A stretch of DNA of 64,000 bases from Tomocerus qinae (taxonomy: Eukaryota; Arthropoda; Collembola; Entomobryomorpha; Tomoceridae). The notes below the pieces were generated by a model. That model saw nothing but the letters and a program-made list of their open reading frames with translations. It did not search any database and had not been told where the DNA came from. Shown piece by piece: positions 26,001-40,330 of this stretch (position 1 is the first letter of the stretch; every line of letters begins with the position of its first letter). Both the position numbers and the translations under genes were made by a program. The DNA is taken from assembly GCA_020055645.1 (NCBI GenBank), contig CM034547.1, positions 60,018,909 through 60,082,908 of the forward strand, read 5' to 3'.

Positions 26001-29000
26001 TTGCGGAACTCGTGGTTGGAGATGTAGTGGAACTCAAGTACGGAGACATCATTCCTGCCGACGTTCGAATAATTGAATGCCAGGATTTCAAGGTGGATAA
26101 CTCGAGTTTAACCGGAGAGTCAGACCCGCAGAAAAGATCAATAGAGTGCACTCATGATAGTCCAATGGAAACCAAGAACATGGCATTTTTTTCAACAAAC
26201 GCTCTAGAAGGGGTAGCTAAAGGTTTAGTTGTTCGAACAGGTTCTAATACTCTTATGGGAAGATTGGCCAGTTTGGCATCAAATGTCGATGGGGCTTTCA
26301 GTCCAATCAGAATTGAGATGGATCGTTTCATCAAGATCATGACTTTCAGATCTCTTATCTTTGGATCCCTTTTCTTCGCTGTGGCCATGATGATGGGTTA
26401 CGAATGGATCGATGCTATTTTCTTTGTGATTGGTATTGTCGTCGCAAACGTACCTGGTAAGTTACTTGCTATACTACTATACCCATTGCTGTTCTTATAG
26501 GCTACTATTCTACCATTAAATATTGCACCATCAATTGGTTGTAAATACAATAATTTTATTTTTGCGATTTTTAGAGGGGCTTTGTGTTACATTTACAATG
26601 ATTTTGTCGGTGACTGCAAAACGTATGGCGAAGAAAAATTGTCTGGTGAAACATTTACACGCAGTAGAGGCTTTGGGCTCTACTTCAGTTATTTGTACAG
26701 ACAAAACTGGAACATTGACTCAAAATAAGATGTCCGTGGCTCATATGTGGTTCAATAACGCTATTGCTGAAGCTGATACTACCGAATTCGAAACAGGAGC
26801 AAGTTTTGACAACGATGATCCTGGATTTAAAGCGCTTTCTACAGTAGCCTCCCTTTGTTCTCGAGCTCTGTTCAAGCCTGGACAAGAAAACACTCCTATT
26901 CTTAAGAGGTAAAGCATCTATTGAACTTGTTTTGTCATTTGTGACTAACAACAGGGGTAAAATATATTTTCAGAATCGTGGAAGGAGATGCTTCTGAAGC
27001 TGCCATTTTGAAATGTATGGAGACCCAACTTGGAAATGTCATAAAGTACCGTTCGAAATTCCCTAAAATCTGTGAAATTCCATTTAATTCTTCGAACAAA
27101 TTTCAAGTCTCAATCCACGATATGAGAAATCCTAATGATCAGAGACATTTTCTGGCAATGAAGGTATTAAAAATATGATGCACATTTGTCATTTATTGCA
27201 CAAACTTGTACTTAAATATGAAATGAAAGTGCTAAATCATCCAATTTGTCACTCTAGGGAGCTCCTGAGAGAATAATCAACTTGTGTACAAAGATTCTGA
27301 TTGGAGATAAGGAATATGACTTAGATGATCAATGGAGAACTGAATTTAATTCTGTTTATCATCAACTTGGAAGTTTTGGAGAACGAGTGTTGGGTAAATA
27401 ATAACTTTGATATTACTAACTCTTATCCCCCGAAAAATAGGAACTAAATTGTCGTTTGTCTTTGATAGGCTTCTGTGATTGCTATCTACCTCTGGACAAA
27501 TATCCCATTGGCCACGAATTTGATTCCGATAATCCCGATTTCTTAAGTGTTGGATTTAGATTTGTTGGACTGATATCCATGATTGACCCTCCTAGAGCTG
27601 TAGTACCAGAAGCCATTGCCAAATGTCGATCTGCTGGAATTAAAGTTGTAATGGTTACTGGAGATCATCCTGTTACTGCAACAGCAATAGCCAGAGCAGT
27701 AGGGATTATTACAGAAGGTACCGATTTTTTGAAATATCTTCCATAAACACTTTTATTATTGTTGGAGAATTAATAATTTGAAGGACATTCGACATGTGGC
27801 TACAAGGAAAGCTATTTAATTTACAGGAAATGAAACTATTGAAGAAATGGCTCACAGTAATGGTTGCAGTGTTGACGATATTGATCCTGCGGAAGTACGG
27901 GCAGCTGTGATATCTGGAGCCGAGTTGAAATTACTTAACCCTGAACAACTCCGAAATGTTCTGAGTAATCATGAGGAAATTGTGTTTGCAAGAACATCTC
28001 CTGAACAAAAGTATATAATTGTAGAAGCATTTCAAGATTTGGGCTTTGTGGTTGCATCAACTGGAGATGGAGTCAATGATTCACCCGCCCTTAAGAAAGC
28101 TGATATTGGTAACGGCGTTTTTTTTTTTTACTTTTTCAAAGTTTCCAGCATGACTAAGAAATGTTGAATTGTTAAATGGAAACATATTGTGTTCAGGAGT
28201 GGCAATGGGTATCTCTGGGTCCGAAGTTAGCAAGGAAGTTGCCGATATGATTCTCATGGATGATAACTTCGCAACGATCGTGACGGGAGTAGAAGAAGGA
28301 CGTCTTATATTTGACAACCTTAAGAAATTGATTGCCTATAATCTTGCGGATAATATTGCTGAAATGTACTGTGTGTGGTTATTCATTATATTGAGAAGTC
28401 CTCTTCCTATGGGTACCATTGCTATGTTGCTCAGTGTGTTAGGAACTGACGTCATGCCGGCTATCAGTATAGCTCACGAAACAGCGGAATCTGATATAAT
28501 GAAGCTTAAGCCGAGAAATCCAAAAACACAAAAACTTGTTACCCGACAGTAAGATACAATTTCGAAAACGTTTTTGTAATAGTTCATTCACTTGTAATAC
28601 AATCTGCTTCCTCCTATTCAGGCTACTATCGTACACATATGGACAAACAGCTTGGTTTGAATGCTTCGCAGGGTTCTTTTCGTGGTTTGTGTGTTACGGA
28701 TGTTATGGATGGCTACCTGACAAAATGTGGGGAGGAATAGGAGCGCAATGGGATTCTAAGGCTATTAATGATCTTCCAGACTCATACGGTCAAGAATGGG
28801 TAAGTAAATATTATGATTATCCCACATGAAATGTCAATTAGAGAGTCAAATTATATTCTAATTGTCAGTTTTCGTTGTGCAAAATATAGACTTATGATGC
28901 CAGACAAACTCTAGAGTTAACAGCACAGACTGCCTTTTTCATTGGCATTGTAATATCTCAAGTTGGAGATGTTATTTGCTGCAAGACGAGAAGAATGAGC

Positions 29001-29411
29001 ATTTTCCAAAAGGGCATGGTGTAAGTATTTTTTTACTTTAATATCATCTTATTGCAATTGTCGATAAAAATTGGGCTATAAATATACATTTCGCTATTTG
29101 TCTTCACGTAGAAACTGGACGATGAATTTTGCCATTGTGTTTGAGCTCTGCCTGGCAGCATTTCTGATTTACACGCCCTATTTGAATAATGCATTGAAGT
29201 TTTCTCCGATCAGGTTTGTTTTCTTTAAATTACCAGATAGTTTTCAACAGAGATTGTTTGTATTATCGCGTGTGTCGTTTTATTCAGGGCTGAGAGCTGG
29301 CTTCCCCCAATTCCTTGGGCGATTTTAATGATATGCTACGACGAGTTGAGAAGGCTGGCAGTAAGATGTACGAAATCTGACTCCTGGGTGCATAGTGAAT
29401 TTTTAACATAA
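23049..29411 (+). CDS. Na+/K+-ATPase alpha-subunit paralogue, divergent ion site
   Basis: Fifteen exons: 23049-23093, 25196-25249, 25332-25469, 25562-25765, 25844-26456, 26575-26908, 26974-27163, 27258-27393, 27469-27717, 27827-28108, 28197-28548, 28622-28799, 28890-29020, 29112-29213, 29288-29411. They give 1043 residues. It is a P-type ATPase of the plasma membrane: phosphorylated Asp394 in DKTGTLT, LTGES in the actuator domain, TGDGVNDS in the hinge. Residue number minus 25 gives pig alpha-1 numbering through TM6. Glu327, Glu779, Asp808 and Asn776 are kept, but Asp804 is Val829, Ser775 is Asp800, Thr774 is Ala799 and Pro778 is Ala803. The TM8 Asp (952) and TM9 Glu (980) are kept. The C-terminal YY is replaced by LT. 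Gln136 and Asn147 match the cardiac-glycoside positions 111 and 122 of sensitive pumps. It is a fast-evolving paralogue and not the main pump gene. Whether it moves Na+ and K+ is open. Confidence 0.9.
23094..25195 (+). other. Long first intron of the ATPase gene
   Basis: A 2.1-kb intron follows the 15-codon first exon, while the others are mostly 65-120 nt. No gene or repeat array was recognised inside. Such first introns often carry enhancers or alternative first exons, which is inference here. Confidence 0.6.
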
Positions 29412-29622
29412 TTTTTTAACCTCTGATATCATTTCCAAAGTCGCAACTTCTTTTAAATCAACTAACGGAAACAAAATCACATTTAATTCTGTACTACGTG
29501 ATACAAATTAATTATATAATATGCCTGTCCTGCCTGTATTAACCAATAATACATTTTATCCAATTATCTACAACATTGTACAGTATGTACTAAACGCTTA
29601 TGTCTGTATTAAGTAGAGTTTC

Positions 29623-29628
29623 AATAAA
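29623..29628 (+). terminator. Polyadenylation signal of the ATPase gene
   Basis: AATAAA 212 nt after the stop codon (TTTCAATAAAAAGTG). Confidence 0.6.
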
Positions 29629-32600
29629 AAGTGATAGATAATAGTTCGATAATTCTTTTTCATTATATTATGGCTAATGATGTTAAAACTGTCTAAAAAA
29701 AGAACTTCTGAATGAAATGTGAACATGGATTGCCAATTTAGTCGAACAATGGTCTAAAAATGACTCAAATTAATGTAAACAGTTTAGCAACTTTTATAAT
29801 TACTTCATTTCTGCTACAACTGTAAAAATAATTTCGTTAATTAGATCTAGAGGTATCCGACGAAGGGAACAGAATTAGTATCTTGGCCAAAGCTTCTTAA
29901 AACCATAAAATATTATTATATTTTCTGGGGCGAATCTACATTCGAGTGTTCTTAAGTAAACATGTATTGTACTCATCGTAATTAATTTATTTTAATCAGA
30001 ATATGAAGTAAGGTAAAGTTGCAACATCAAAATTTTTAATCATTAATGTTGCAAAGCTAACAGTCATATCTCGTTCGATGACTGACGATTACAATAAATC
30101 AAATGGATAACGGCGTCTGTTGCAAATAAGTGAAATGCATGGGGATGTAAAAATTGTAAAATGTACACTCGAGTATAGAAGATACTCATAAATGCGAACA
30201 GTGAATACGAAAATACAAATCTCTTGAATAGTGAGACAAAAATGTTTGGAAAGCGAAGAAATTAGAGCAATGGTTTGAGCAAAGAATTATGACTACCTAC
30301 ATCCAAACGATTGAATTTGACAAGAAAATTGGAGTTTGGGTTAAAAATTAGGTAAATGTCAAAATTGATGCGTAAATTATACGGATTTTCTACGCAAAAA
30401 TTTAACAAGTCTCAAATAGCCTAAAGAAGACTGGAATTGAGAGAGAACAACCCAACCCGGAGGGTAGTTTCCTTTGTGCGAAAGTTTAGTCTCTTAACGC
30501 CAACACCGCACCGACACTGCAATAAACAATATCACATAACTTACGCACTTCACACTACTCATCAACCATTTACCAGAAATTCTCATTTTTAAATATTTTT
30601 GTTGCATGCTAACTAGGGCTTTCGACTTCATTTGGAATGCCATAAGTTTTCATGCTTACTCACCTTCAATACTCTCCATTTCTTTAGCTCTTACATCAGC
30701 AATAATTCCAATTTAAATTCTAACCTATATCTTAAGGTCAAAAAACATTTTTAAATTGATGTTTTGAGTCATTACAACAGACATAAGTGAATAAATGAAT
30801 TACTGAGCACTAATAGCTTTTTCATGCAGCTGCAATAAATTCGCAGTCAATTTAGCACAATATTGCAATTTACACCGTTACGATTATTTTGTAACGTAAT
30901 AAAATGTCTCGGCAGTCATAGTATCCTAATTGGTCTTGGGAGGAGTTCAACCAAAAGATTCAGTGTATTGTAGTGTCTGATGGCCCCATGTAGATTATAA
31001 TTATAAAGCTGTATACCTACTTTACTTCAAAAATAATTTATTTATCTGTGCCGATGTTTATAAACGTTTTCATGTCGTCTGTTACAGCGAAAAACGATGA
31101 ATGATTCACTGTACAGGAAATCCTATACACTAAACAGGAAGCAAAAATAAAATAGATCTTCAAAATATTATGGTTCTAGCTAGAAGGTATAGGTACAGAA
31201 AAGAAAATAGTAAAAGCGTGCAGATAGTTTTCTAGAATACGGAATTCTAAGAGAAGAAGGTTCTACTATAGGAATAATTTCTCCAAGTCTCAATCGCATG
31301 GTTTGTATTCTCATAACATGTTATTTATACATTAATTAACTAACGCTACTTGACACAACAACACGGATATACCTATATAGGCACCCGCTCATTAAGATTT
31401 TGATTACTGACACGATGTATATGTGATAGTGCGAATTGTTTTGATGCTACATCACTTTAATTAATTTCTTTAGATAAATGAGGAAATAAATGAAAAAATT
31501 ATTAAATGCAGTAATTAAAAATGAATTTTTTTTATAGCTGTATTAATTACATACTGTAAGTGTGAACATAATAAATGAAAGTAAGTTAACCTAAATTGGC
31601 ATTACCTATACTAGTTAGAAAATTATTAAATATATATTTTCACTTAAAAGTTTTATTTCTTAAATCGCCTGTTGGTTCTTCTTAGAAATCAATCACGCAT
31701 AATTTTCGCAAAAACGCGTATTGGTAGAGTAGACTTGGCAGATGATTGCTTTGAAAAGGTGGGAAGATTTTATTGATGCACATCCAACATTTATGGTTTG
31801 CCACGATATCGGACCACAAAGCATTGAACCTCTTGATGCAATCCACAATCTGTACTATAGTAAACAATCTTAGACATGTACAGGATGCAGTATTGTGAAA
31901 ACTGTTTATGCACTACCAACAAGTATGCATGTTGCATGGATGCCTAATATAAAATGCATGGATCTCATCGATATATTTAATGTTTGCATACCAATGAAGC
32001 TAAAGCCATCAATGGTTACTGTATCAATAGCTATTATTCGATGTATGGTAATGGATACAGTAAGTATACTAATAAACATAGCATGCATAAAAGTAAAAGC
32101 ATATTGTGACCGTTGATCAGAGAAACTTGATTGAAACAGACCAGACTGCATATTATAGCCGACTTATTTAAGTAGGTAGCTATAATGTGTAGTTTTGAGT
32201 GTATCCACTCAAGGAAAGATTTTTTAATATCCTATTCTCAAGAGTCTAATCAAAAACAAAAAAGTGATTTGACAACTGCCAAGTACCGCAGATAAATTCA
32301 TAATATGAATTTCTTGTAAGGTTCATCTGTTAACAATGAAGCAATGAAAAACATTTGTAGCCACTCAAGGAAAAGTAATCGTTACATATACCTAGCTGAT
32401 CAAATAATTAAAGGCAAACCGGCTTACGAAGGTTCTTAATTTGGTACGTTGGGCTAGCATGATTGAATTTTGCATTTGAAACCAGAAGTTGTAGAGTAAG
32501 TAGACGCTTTCAGTAAGATAAACTTATGCTCAATTTGTTTTTATTTTCACATTCATATCTAGAACATTAAAAAATTACCATCAAATAGATTTACGGTACC

Positions 32601-35407
32601 TTTACTGTACACGAACATTTAAAAAATCATTGCATATAGAAATTTTAAAAGGTAGCCCAGATTCTTAATTAATTCTCAATAAAAATACTTTACCATTGTA
32701 AATATTTTAGCATCATATTAGTTTGTAGTAGACAGTAGTAGTGCATATACTAAGATTAAGCCTGAAACAGTAGAAAATGGCCATTTTCTGCTATGAATAC
32801 TTATTCTATGGAAAGACGATACACTTTTAAGTGATAACATGAGTTGGTTGTTTGTTTGCTCATGCCATGTCAGCCTAAAGCCATATAAAGGCTGCCAGAT
32901 ATATTTACCTGTGTCTAATGATTTATAAATAAAGTAACTGATCATTAAACAGCTAACATGCGAGGCATACATTTATTATTGCAAACTATTCTCAAGAAAT
33001 CCAACTCATCTTGAATGTTTTTATCCACCATCATAATTACTGCTTAGGCACTATACAAATAACTTAGGGTGATGGGAGTATGATTTGCTCTATATTATTA
33101 TTATTAAATCTCAAACATCCCCTTTCCTAATGTTACATTGTAAAGCTCTTCCTACTGAATCTGCAACATGCAATAGCCTCAACTTTTAGCATGAGTATCG
33201 GCTAGCCAATTTCAAAATAATGTGCAATTGTGCATTGTGCATACAGTTTCTAAATTATTATTAGCTAGTGTGACTTGGGAATGAAAATAATGGGAACATA
33301 ATGAAAGATTGTAACCAGCTGTGACCTGTCTAGTCTGATTGGTCACTCAAATAAATCATTCATCAATCAATCAATCAAATCAGACAATCTACTTTGTACT
33401 TTGGTTAAAAAATGTGAGAAAATAATAATTCTTTTGTAGTTACCGATGCTAAAACAAAATTACTCATTAGAATGCAATCCAGGTATATTTACAGCCAGTA
33501 ATCAATAAGCCGATTTGATGTATTCTTAATTAGATGGAGTGGAGAGAAGATATAGGAGCTAAATTAATTATTGTAATTATCATTAGCAAAAATTAATTTA
33601 CCATTTTCCCAACACGTTTTGTTAATTAACACTAAAAGAAATTAAAAAATTAATTGCAAAGATATTTGCACCTTCCCGAAATAAGGTAACTGCGTAGAAA
33701 ATATCATTGCGTGCTCTTATTCCGTGTTTCAAAAGCCGAAAAGACTCAAAAAAATTCTTAGTATCGTAACAGAGTCGGTTTATGTGGTTATTAATTATGC
33801 CTCTACCTCTGAAAACCGTCCCAAGAGATAATTCGACCGTTTTTATAGCTACGAATCTGCTTTCTGAAAGTGGTGAATATATCTGTGATAGACTGGGAGG
33901 GATATAATGGCTCTCTCAGACTAGAACTAGACTGAGAGGGATATATTTGATCATAATTACATGATAATTTCTAAACGGTAATCACTAAAAGAATTGATAC
34001 TAGCAGGCGACGGAGAAGGGGGAATACTATGTGTCTGAATCCCACCTGAAATTTAAAAAATAGAATTTTTCTCAAAATATCCTAAATTTTCGGCATAGTG
34101 GGATAGTATATTGATTTTAATTCTTGGACCCCACCGGAAAAAATCTCTCCGGACGCCCGAGTTAGCACTATCGATTAGTAATATAGTAATATCTTTTGAA
34201 TGGGACGTACATCCGATCTTAATAAATTTTCAAAGCTAAGCTAACTTTTTAGTCTGAGATATGTTTTGAAAGCGTTTCAAATATCAATATTATTTAATAT
34301 TAATATTTAAAAAATTAAAAATTTGACAGTACAATGCTGTCAATTATATATTGAATTGTTTTCCCACTCAGGGTGACTTCAAATGATTTCACTCTAATTT
34401 TCTAATCCCCAATTTTCCTAATATTATCACAGCTCTTGCAGGAGTTTCAATTACATCCGATTATTTTAGCACGAAAAAAGGCATTGTAAATCTATCAAGC
34501 GTTTTCACTATCGTAGGAAACAATTACCGCAATTTCTGAGTACTAATACATTATTAAGTAGTATAATTTACATTAAAAACAAGATGATGATCAAATCTAT
34601 CTCACGATCACCTTGCATGAAGTAGAGCAAGTTTTCTTCTCATGAAGTTATTAGTTATTGTTGGTAGGTTAGCCTGTCAAATGTAATTGAAACGAATATG
34701 TTACACGACAATCATGCAGGCACCTATAATACCTTTCTTTGCTTAGCCACTTAGGCCGGTTAGGACAGGCACAACAATGTAGTCTGTCATCACTACGTAG
34801 GAGCTTTTGGCGTACCTACTTCCCCAATCGAAGACTGAGATATTGCTTTTCATTTTCTTGCAGTGCAGATTCCTTGGGGTAGTTTAATGCAATGTAGGTA
34901 CGAGTTTATTACATATCAAAGTAGCAATTACCCTTAACACATTATTTTACTACCAATTTCAAGACAGATAGTAAAAGTTCTTTTACTTTCATTTGCTTTA
35001 CTTAAAGAGGTTGACATGCATACTGTATCAAAGGGTTCGTTACTGACATAGTATAGTGGCCACTCTGTGGCTTAGCATGTTTACAATGTTGTGATATAGG
35101 ATACACTGTGGAAATTGGGTGTATGCAATGTAAACATGAGGTTGACCTAATGTATTCAGAAATCAGTAAATAACTATTGGTTCTTCTGTTTACGGCTACC
35201 TGGGCATATTTACATCACCACAAGACTTGTCACTTATGAATTTTTCTATTGGGCGGCTGCCGCTGTAAAAGCTGTTTTCTCATTTATTTTCTTGCCATTT
35301 GCATAACACAACTGTATCTGTACACTTAACTCACTCCACAGACAATTTTCATTCATGTCGGAGTTAATTTTAAAATTCGCAAGCATTTTTCAATTCTAAT
35401 TTTCATT
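29629..35407. other. Gene-poor interval of about 5.8 kb
   Basis: No coding chain, RNA gene or repeat array is supported. Small open frames near 31682-32150 on both strands are isolated and lack splice partners. A short ATCA repeat lies at about 33362-33378. The right part should hold the promoter of the first secreted low-complexity gene. Confidence 0.55.
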
Positions 35408-38400
35408 ATGTTCTCAGTGTACAAAAGTGTATCTTCATTTACCTTTTCTGCTATCGTGCTCTTCTTATTCTCAATCGGCTCTTTGGAAGGATATCGTAAG
35501 AAAACTATTTTGATTTGTGCATTTCCGAATTTTCGTACAAAACTTACCATTGAAATTAAAATAAAAAATATTATCTATTTATATGCCATGAAAAGAACCT
35601 TCAACTAACTGAAATTTGGATCTAGAGATTTTAACAAACACAGAATAACTATGTAGAGTTTGATTTCATTGAAACAACGTAGATGTATTAAAAAGTATTT
35701 GGGTCATATTCTGGGAATTGGTCAGTGCTTATCTAAATAATGTAGTAATTGTTTTTTTGATTATTTTCTTAGAGCCATTAATTCATCTCCCGGTGGCACC
35801 TCTTTTCCATTACACAAATCCAGTTTTGTTTCAAAATCCAGCTTTATTACAACCCCAGCCTCTTGCAGCTCCTGTCGAAGTAACTGGGGACCCTTCGTCA
35901 AATATTGTTCGCGTACTAATTCACAAAGAATTTAAACTGCAGCCAAATGGAGAATATAGAGGTATAACTGGAGAAACGACCCAGATAATTGTCCCGCGGG
36001 AAGAAGCTGATAAATTGGGTGAACGGGGACCAAGACGAATTAGCCCAGCTAATTCCTATTCAGGTTACTCTTATAAATCCCAAGAAAATAGTTTTCTGGA
36101 AAGTCAGGATAAAGTTTCTCAGAATTATGAACAGGATACAAAATCTGAAGCCAACGCTAATCCTGGAAAAGAAAACGGCGGATATGAAAATTCAGACGGA
36201 GGGGACACAAATAACGAAGAGCAGGAAGAGGAAAATACAAATAATGACGAATATTCTGAAGAAGCAACTGAAGATGAGGAGCCATCCGATTACAATGACA
36301 AAAGAAACACAAAAAAAGATTTGCAGAAAGAATTTGTTCGCAGTCCGAACGAGAAAATTACTTCTAAAGAAAAAATCTCAGATGCAAAGACAACTGATAA
36401 ACCGGATATTGATATAGAATTGCTACATTCACTCTCTGAACAGTTTCTACTGTCGAATGGGAAGCTTACTCAGCTAAATGCTTCAGATTTTGTCGAAGTG
36501 AACAAAGAAAATGACGAACTAAATGGTTATTACAACTATAATGTTGATGACGAATCTAAAACGAAATACGGAAGTGGCTATAATAGCAGTGAAAGCACAG
36601 ATCCCCTGAACTCCAAAGAAGAAAATGAAGAATATTCTGCGCCGAGTACAGAGAACAAAAGTTATAATACTGAAAATGAAAACCGCGAAGAGGAAGGAGA
36701 AGATGAATACAAGGAAGTAGTGAAAAGCATTATTGAACAGCACATCAGACCAATGAGACTGCAGAGAGAAAATGAAATGAAAATGATAGACGTAAACTCT
36801 AAAGAGAATTATGCAAGGAGACAAGTGACCCCAAAACCAAATTTTGATTTTCGATCAATTGGTGTCAACAGCAGACTTCAAAATTCTTTGACAAGTCAAG
36901 AGAGAGCGCAGCTGCCCCAAAACTTAATGCGTCAAAAATTGAATTTGGTTCAGCAGATACAATCCTATAACAATCAACCTTCCAATTTTACATACAATGA
37001 CGCCAGGAATTTCAAATCATCTTCTCCATCGTTTGGATACAACAGCCCATCAGAATCTCAACAACAAGAAGCGGATGAATTGTCTGTTTTCTTATTTGAT
37101 GCGCCAAGGTTTTCATCTTTCTCCAATCCGTCCGTATTTTCTCCAAGAACTACCCAGAAAACTTTTAACGAGATTCCAACTAGCTATACGAGAAGACCTT
37201 TAAAACTACAAAGGGAACCATTAATTAAAAGTCATTTTGATCGCACTTTGTACAAAAATTTAGGTAATACGGTTACCACTACTCCTAGACCTACTAAGTC
37301 ATCTAGGATTCTGTTTGATGATAACGAATGGAAACCAATAACAAGTCGTTCTAATATTGAATCCTCTGTACCAGAAAAACTTCGCCAGATTAATTCTCTA
37401 ACAAAAACTAACAGCAAACTTCAAGTTGGTAGCAAAACGTCAAGTGAAAGAATAACTCCGAATTTTAATTCTTTTTCTTCAGTATACAATAAGACAAGAG
37501 GAAATGGTAAAAGTGCAACAAGCCATCCTGTTAGCATTCAAGATATAATCAGAGGACAAAATTATGAATCTAGACCAGAAAGCAGAGAAGAAGGATTAAA
37601 TTATAATCAATCTGGGGGAAATGGCAACAAACCTTTGTTTCACCTCATTGACGAGTTGACAGGCGTGATAAAGAAACACAAAGATGCAGCCACAAGCTCT
37701 GAGGAAGCCTTAACGAAGTCCAACCCCAAAAATTTCTTAAATAGACCTCCACTGTTTCCAACAGGATCACAAGTTAATAATAATAATAATAATTTTCCAC
37801 GGCTAAATGGTGACACCAACGTAAATAACTTTAGAAATTTTTCGACTAGCTTTAGAGATGTGAGACATAATACGACATCGAGCAATCAAGTAGAAACAAT
37901 TAACAACTCTACGACAAAAGAAAAGCAAGCTGAAAAGCTTTATTACTACAGCAATGATAGTAGAGGAACTACTCCAAGTCCAAACGGAAGAGTTAAGACC
38001 TTAATGGCAGTTCGACCCTATGTCCCTCCTCATTTGCAAGAAAAAACCAAACCAAAAAGTCCTTTTCATGCGTTTCTCAATTCCTTGCATGCTCTTCATG
38101 AGAAAAATAAAAACAGACAATCCCATTTTCACGAACACATTGTCAATAAACTGAATCTGAGACAACCAAAGACAGATCCAAATTTTAAATTAACTCCTTC
38201 CATTTTCCCTGCCAGACCGATTTACAAAGTTGAACCGATTCCAGTTTCTCAGTCGCCATTCCCACGAAGAAATACACCACAGTTTGTGGTTTCTCCAGTA
38301 AATTCAGAAATTGAAGTCGTGGATCCAGCAAATATTAATAGAAACCCCTCAGAAAAGCTAACAAGGGGATTTTCTCGAGCACCAGAAATATCGCAACCAA

Positions 38401-38549
38401 TAAAATCTCCGGGGGACACGAAGCCTAAGGAATATTTAGGAGATAAATATACTCGTTTAAGCGACAATTTATTTTATCGCTTACACCATATTTTCAAGCA
38501 GTTTGTTCCCCCCATACTACATGTAGGATCAAATGAACCCCCGAAATAG
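35408..38549 (+). CDS. Secreted low-complexity protein A of a three-gene cluster
   Basis: Two exons, 35408-35495 and 35773-38549, joined in phase 1, give 954 residues. Exon 1 is almost only a signal peptide (hydrophobic FSAIVLFLFSIG, then SLEG). The mature start is Pro-rich, followed by a short structured core around VTGDPSSNIVRVLIHKEFKL that recurs in the two other genes. Then comes an acidic Glu/Asp/Asn stretch (about residues 135-200), a long Asn/Ser/Lys/Arg-rich region without cysteines, and a C-terminal segment with YTRLSDNLFYRLHHIFKQ that also recurs in protein B. No enzyme motif and no membrane segment after the signal are seen. I do not know the family; the core resembles short domains of unknown function in insect cuticle-like proteins. 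It is probably an extracellular matrix, cuticle or secretion component, by composition only. Confidence 0.82.
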
Positions 38550-38787
38550 TGATATTGTATTATTAGTATTAGATGATAGTAAAGCAAAAGAATTTAAAAC
38601 TATAATCTATATCTGTAGTAATAACTGATTTAAGGGAAAATTGTAAAAGGTATTTATTATTGTATTACTTTGTAATTAATATTACTTGTCTTCCCCTTTG
38701 TCACTGTATTCTTACAGGTGTATCAATCTTTGGCTCGTATTATCAACCTCGTCTTTAGTTCTGGAGGTTAACACTCAAGACGTCAAA

Positions 38788-38793
38788 AATAAA
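38788..38793 (+). terminator. Polyadenylation signal candidate of protein A gene
   Basis: AATAAA about 240 nt after the stop codon. Another AATAAA lies near 39425, so longer 3' ends are possible. Confidence 0.4.
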
Positions 38794-40272
38794 TGGAAAT
38801 CGGTATATTGACTCTTGAATCTAACCTAAGAACCTAAGACGACGGTCAAATTACGAGTCATTGTGGTCAGCTGCTCTGAACTTTAATTTTTGATTTACAA
38901 ATTGATCATTATATCCATAGTCTATACAAGTCAAACAATTTCAGAACGTAAGTTACGGCAGGACCAATGCAAATTAATACTGTGACTGCATTTACATCAT
39001 CTGCCTCCTTCCTGACAATACCATGTTGAAAGCAATAATCTGCAGTACAAAAATTGTGCATGGTTGAGCTTGAATGCTGGACCTTACACAATTCAGAAAG
39101 TAATGGCGGTGATAAGAAATCAAACGGGTTCAGAAAACATCCTTTAATGGACGTTTACGCAATTTTACCTTTAACTTTGGAAACAATTCCCTTATTTGTA
39201 CTCTTTACTTGCAGGCTAAGTTTAGTTCTAGATATAGATTTTATTTCAAGAAAGAACTATTATGTAGTGCTCCACTAATAATGGATTAAATCTCTAGTAC
39301 AGTATAAAATTACACAGCTTGTATAATATGTAGTGCTTATATTTATTGTATGCCTTGAACGTTTATGTGACCTTATGCTCTAAGTGTGTATGTAATTATC
39401 AAGACTGTGTGTACAAAATAGATGTAATAAACTTGAAGATAAAAATTGCAATTAAATTTTTAGCAGGGGGTTGTTATGATGAATATCGAGCTGTCTCGAA
39501 ATGGTAGTCAATAATTTTGACAAATATTTTCCACTTTCTTGATTTCCGCATTATATCCAACATGGGTAGCATTTTCGATTTAATGAACTGACATGAAATG
39601 AAGTATTGATAATAATTTTATGTATCTACATATAGCAATGTTTATCTACCTTGGACCTTGATGAACTTTGGATTGGGACTCGTCAGGCCCCATTAATATC
39701 AAATCAAAGAACTGTCTAGCCGACTAACATTTACTAAGTTAATACGAAGAACCTTAAAAAAACATGATTCATTCATTTTTGAGCATTGGAGACATGACAT
39801 TTGCAGATATTCAAATCTTATCCTCTTCCTCAGTAATATTCAAAGAATTAACAAATCATTCGAAATAGTTTAAATATTAATTGAAGTTTGTTTCCCAAAA
39901 CTATTGTAATTACTCTATATTTTTATTATTAATACTAAACGATTGATTTGTCTATATAGATGCAAAATTTTCAATGCTCAGATTACATGGTACAGCTAAT
40001 ATACTTCCTTATGTCACTGTTTGTAGTTAAATCAATCTCTCTCGTCCATGTGTATTTGACCATAAATCAGGAACTCTTCCTTCTGGCCGTCGATAATGAA
40101 CTATAACTAACTATTTGACCATTTGATCAAGTCTTGAGGACATTTTCGTCAACTGTGTATATTTTGCATCACCGAACCTAAAAAAATTTGAGCTAACCCA
40201 CCTGGATATTTACAAAACTTAGGTATGCAATAAGGTCCAAATGGTGTAGTCCAGAAGTTCAGAATTTCTATA

Positions 40273-40330
40273 TTTAGGTTAGGTTAGGTACGGTTAAGTT
40301 ATATTATTAGGTTAGGTTGGGTTAGATTAA
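40273..40330. repeat. Short degenerate (TTAGG)n-like stretch
   Basis: Two clusters of GGTTAGGTTAGG-type words, interrupted by other bases. TTAGG is the insect telomere unit. The stretch is interstitial and too short to be a chromosome end. Confidence 0.6.

Noticed and set aside
31682..32151. Overlapping small frames on both strands, first thought to be a transposase remnant
   Set aside because: No DDE-type motif, terminal repeat or splice partner could be found; the similarity was only an impression.
33790..33906. Open 35-codon frame beginning MPLPLKTVPRDN
   Set aside because: It is isolated, has no upstream promoter or splice sites, and its length is within chance.
40273..40330. Telomere or chromosome end from the TTAGG-like words
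   Set aside because: Only a few interrupted units, with ordinary sequence on both sides.
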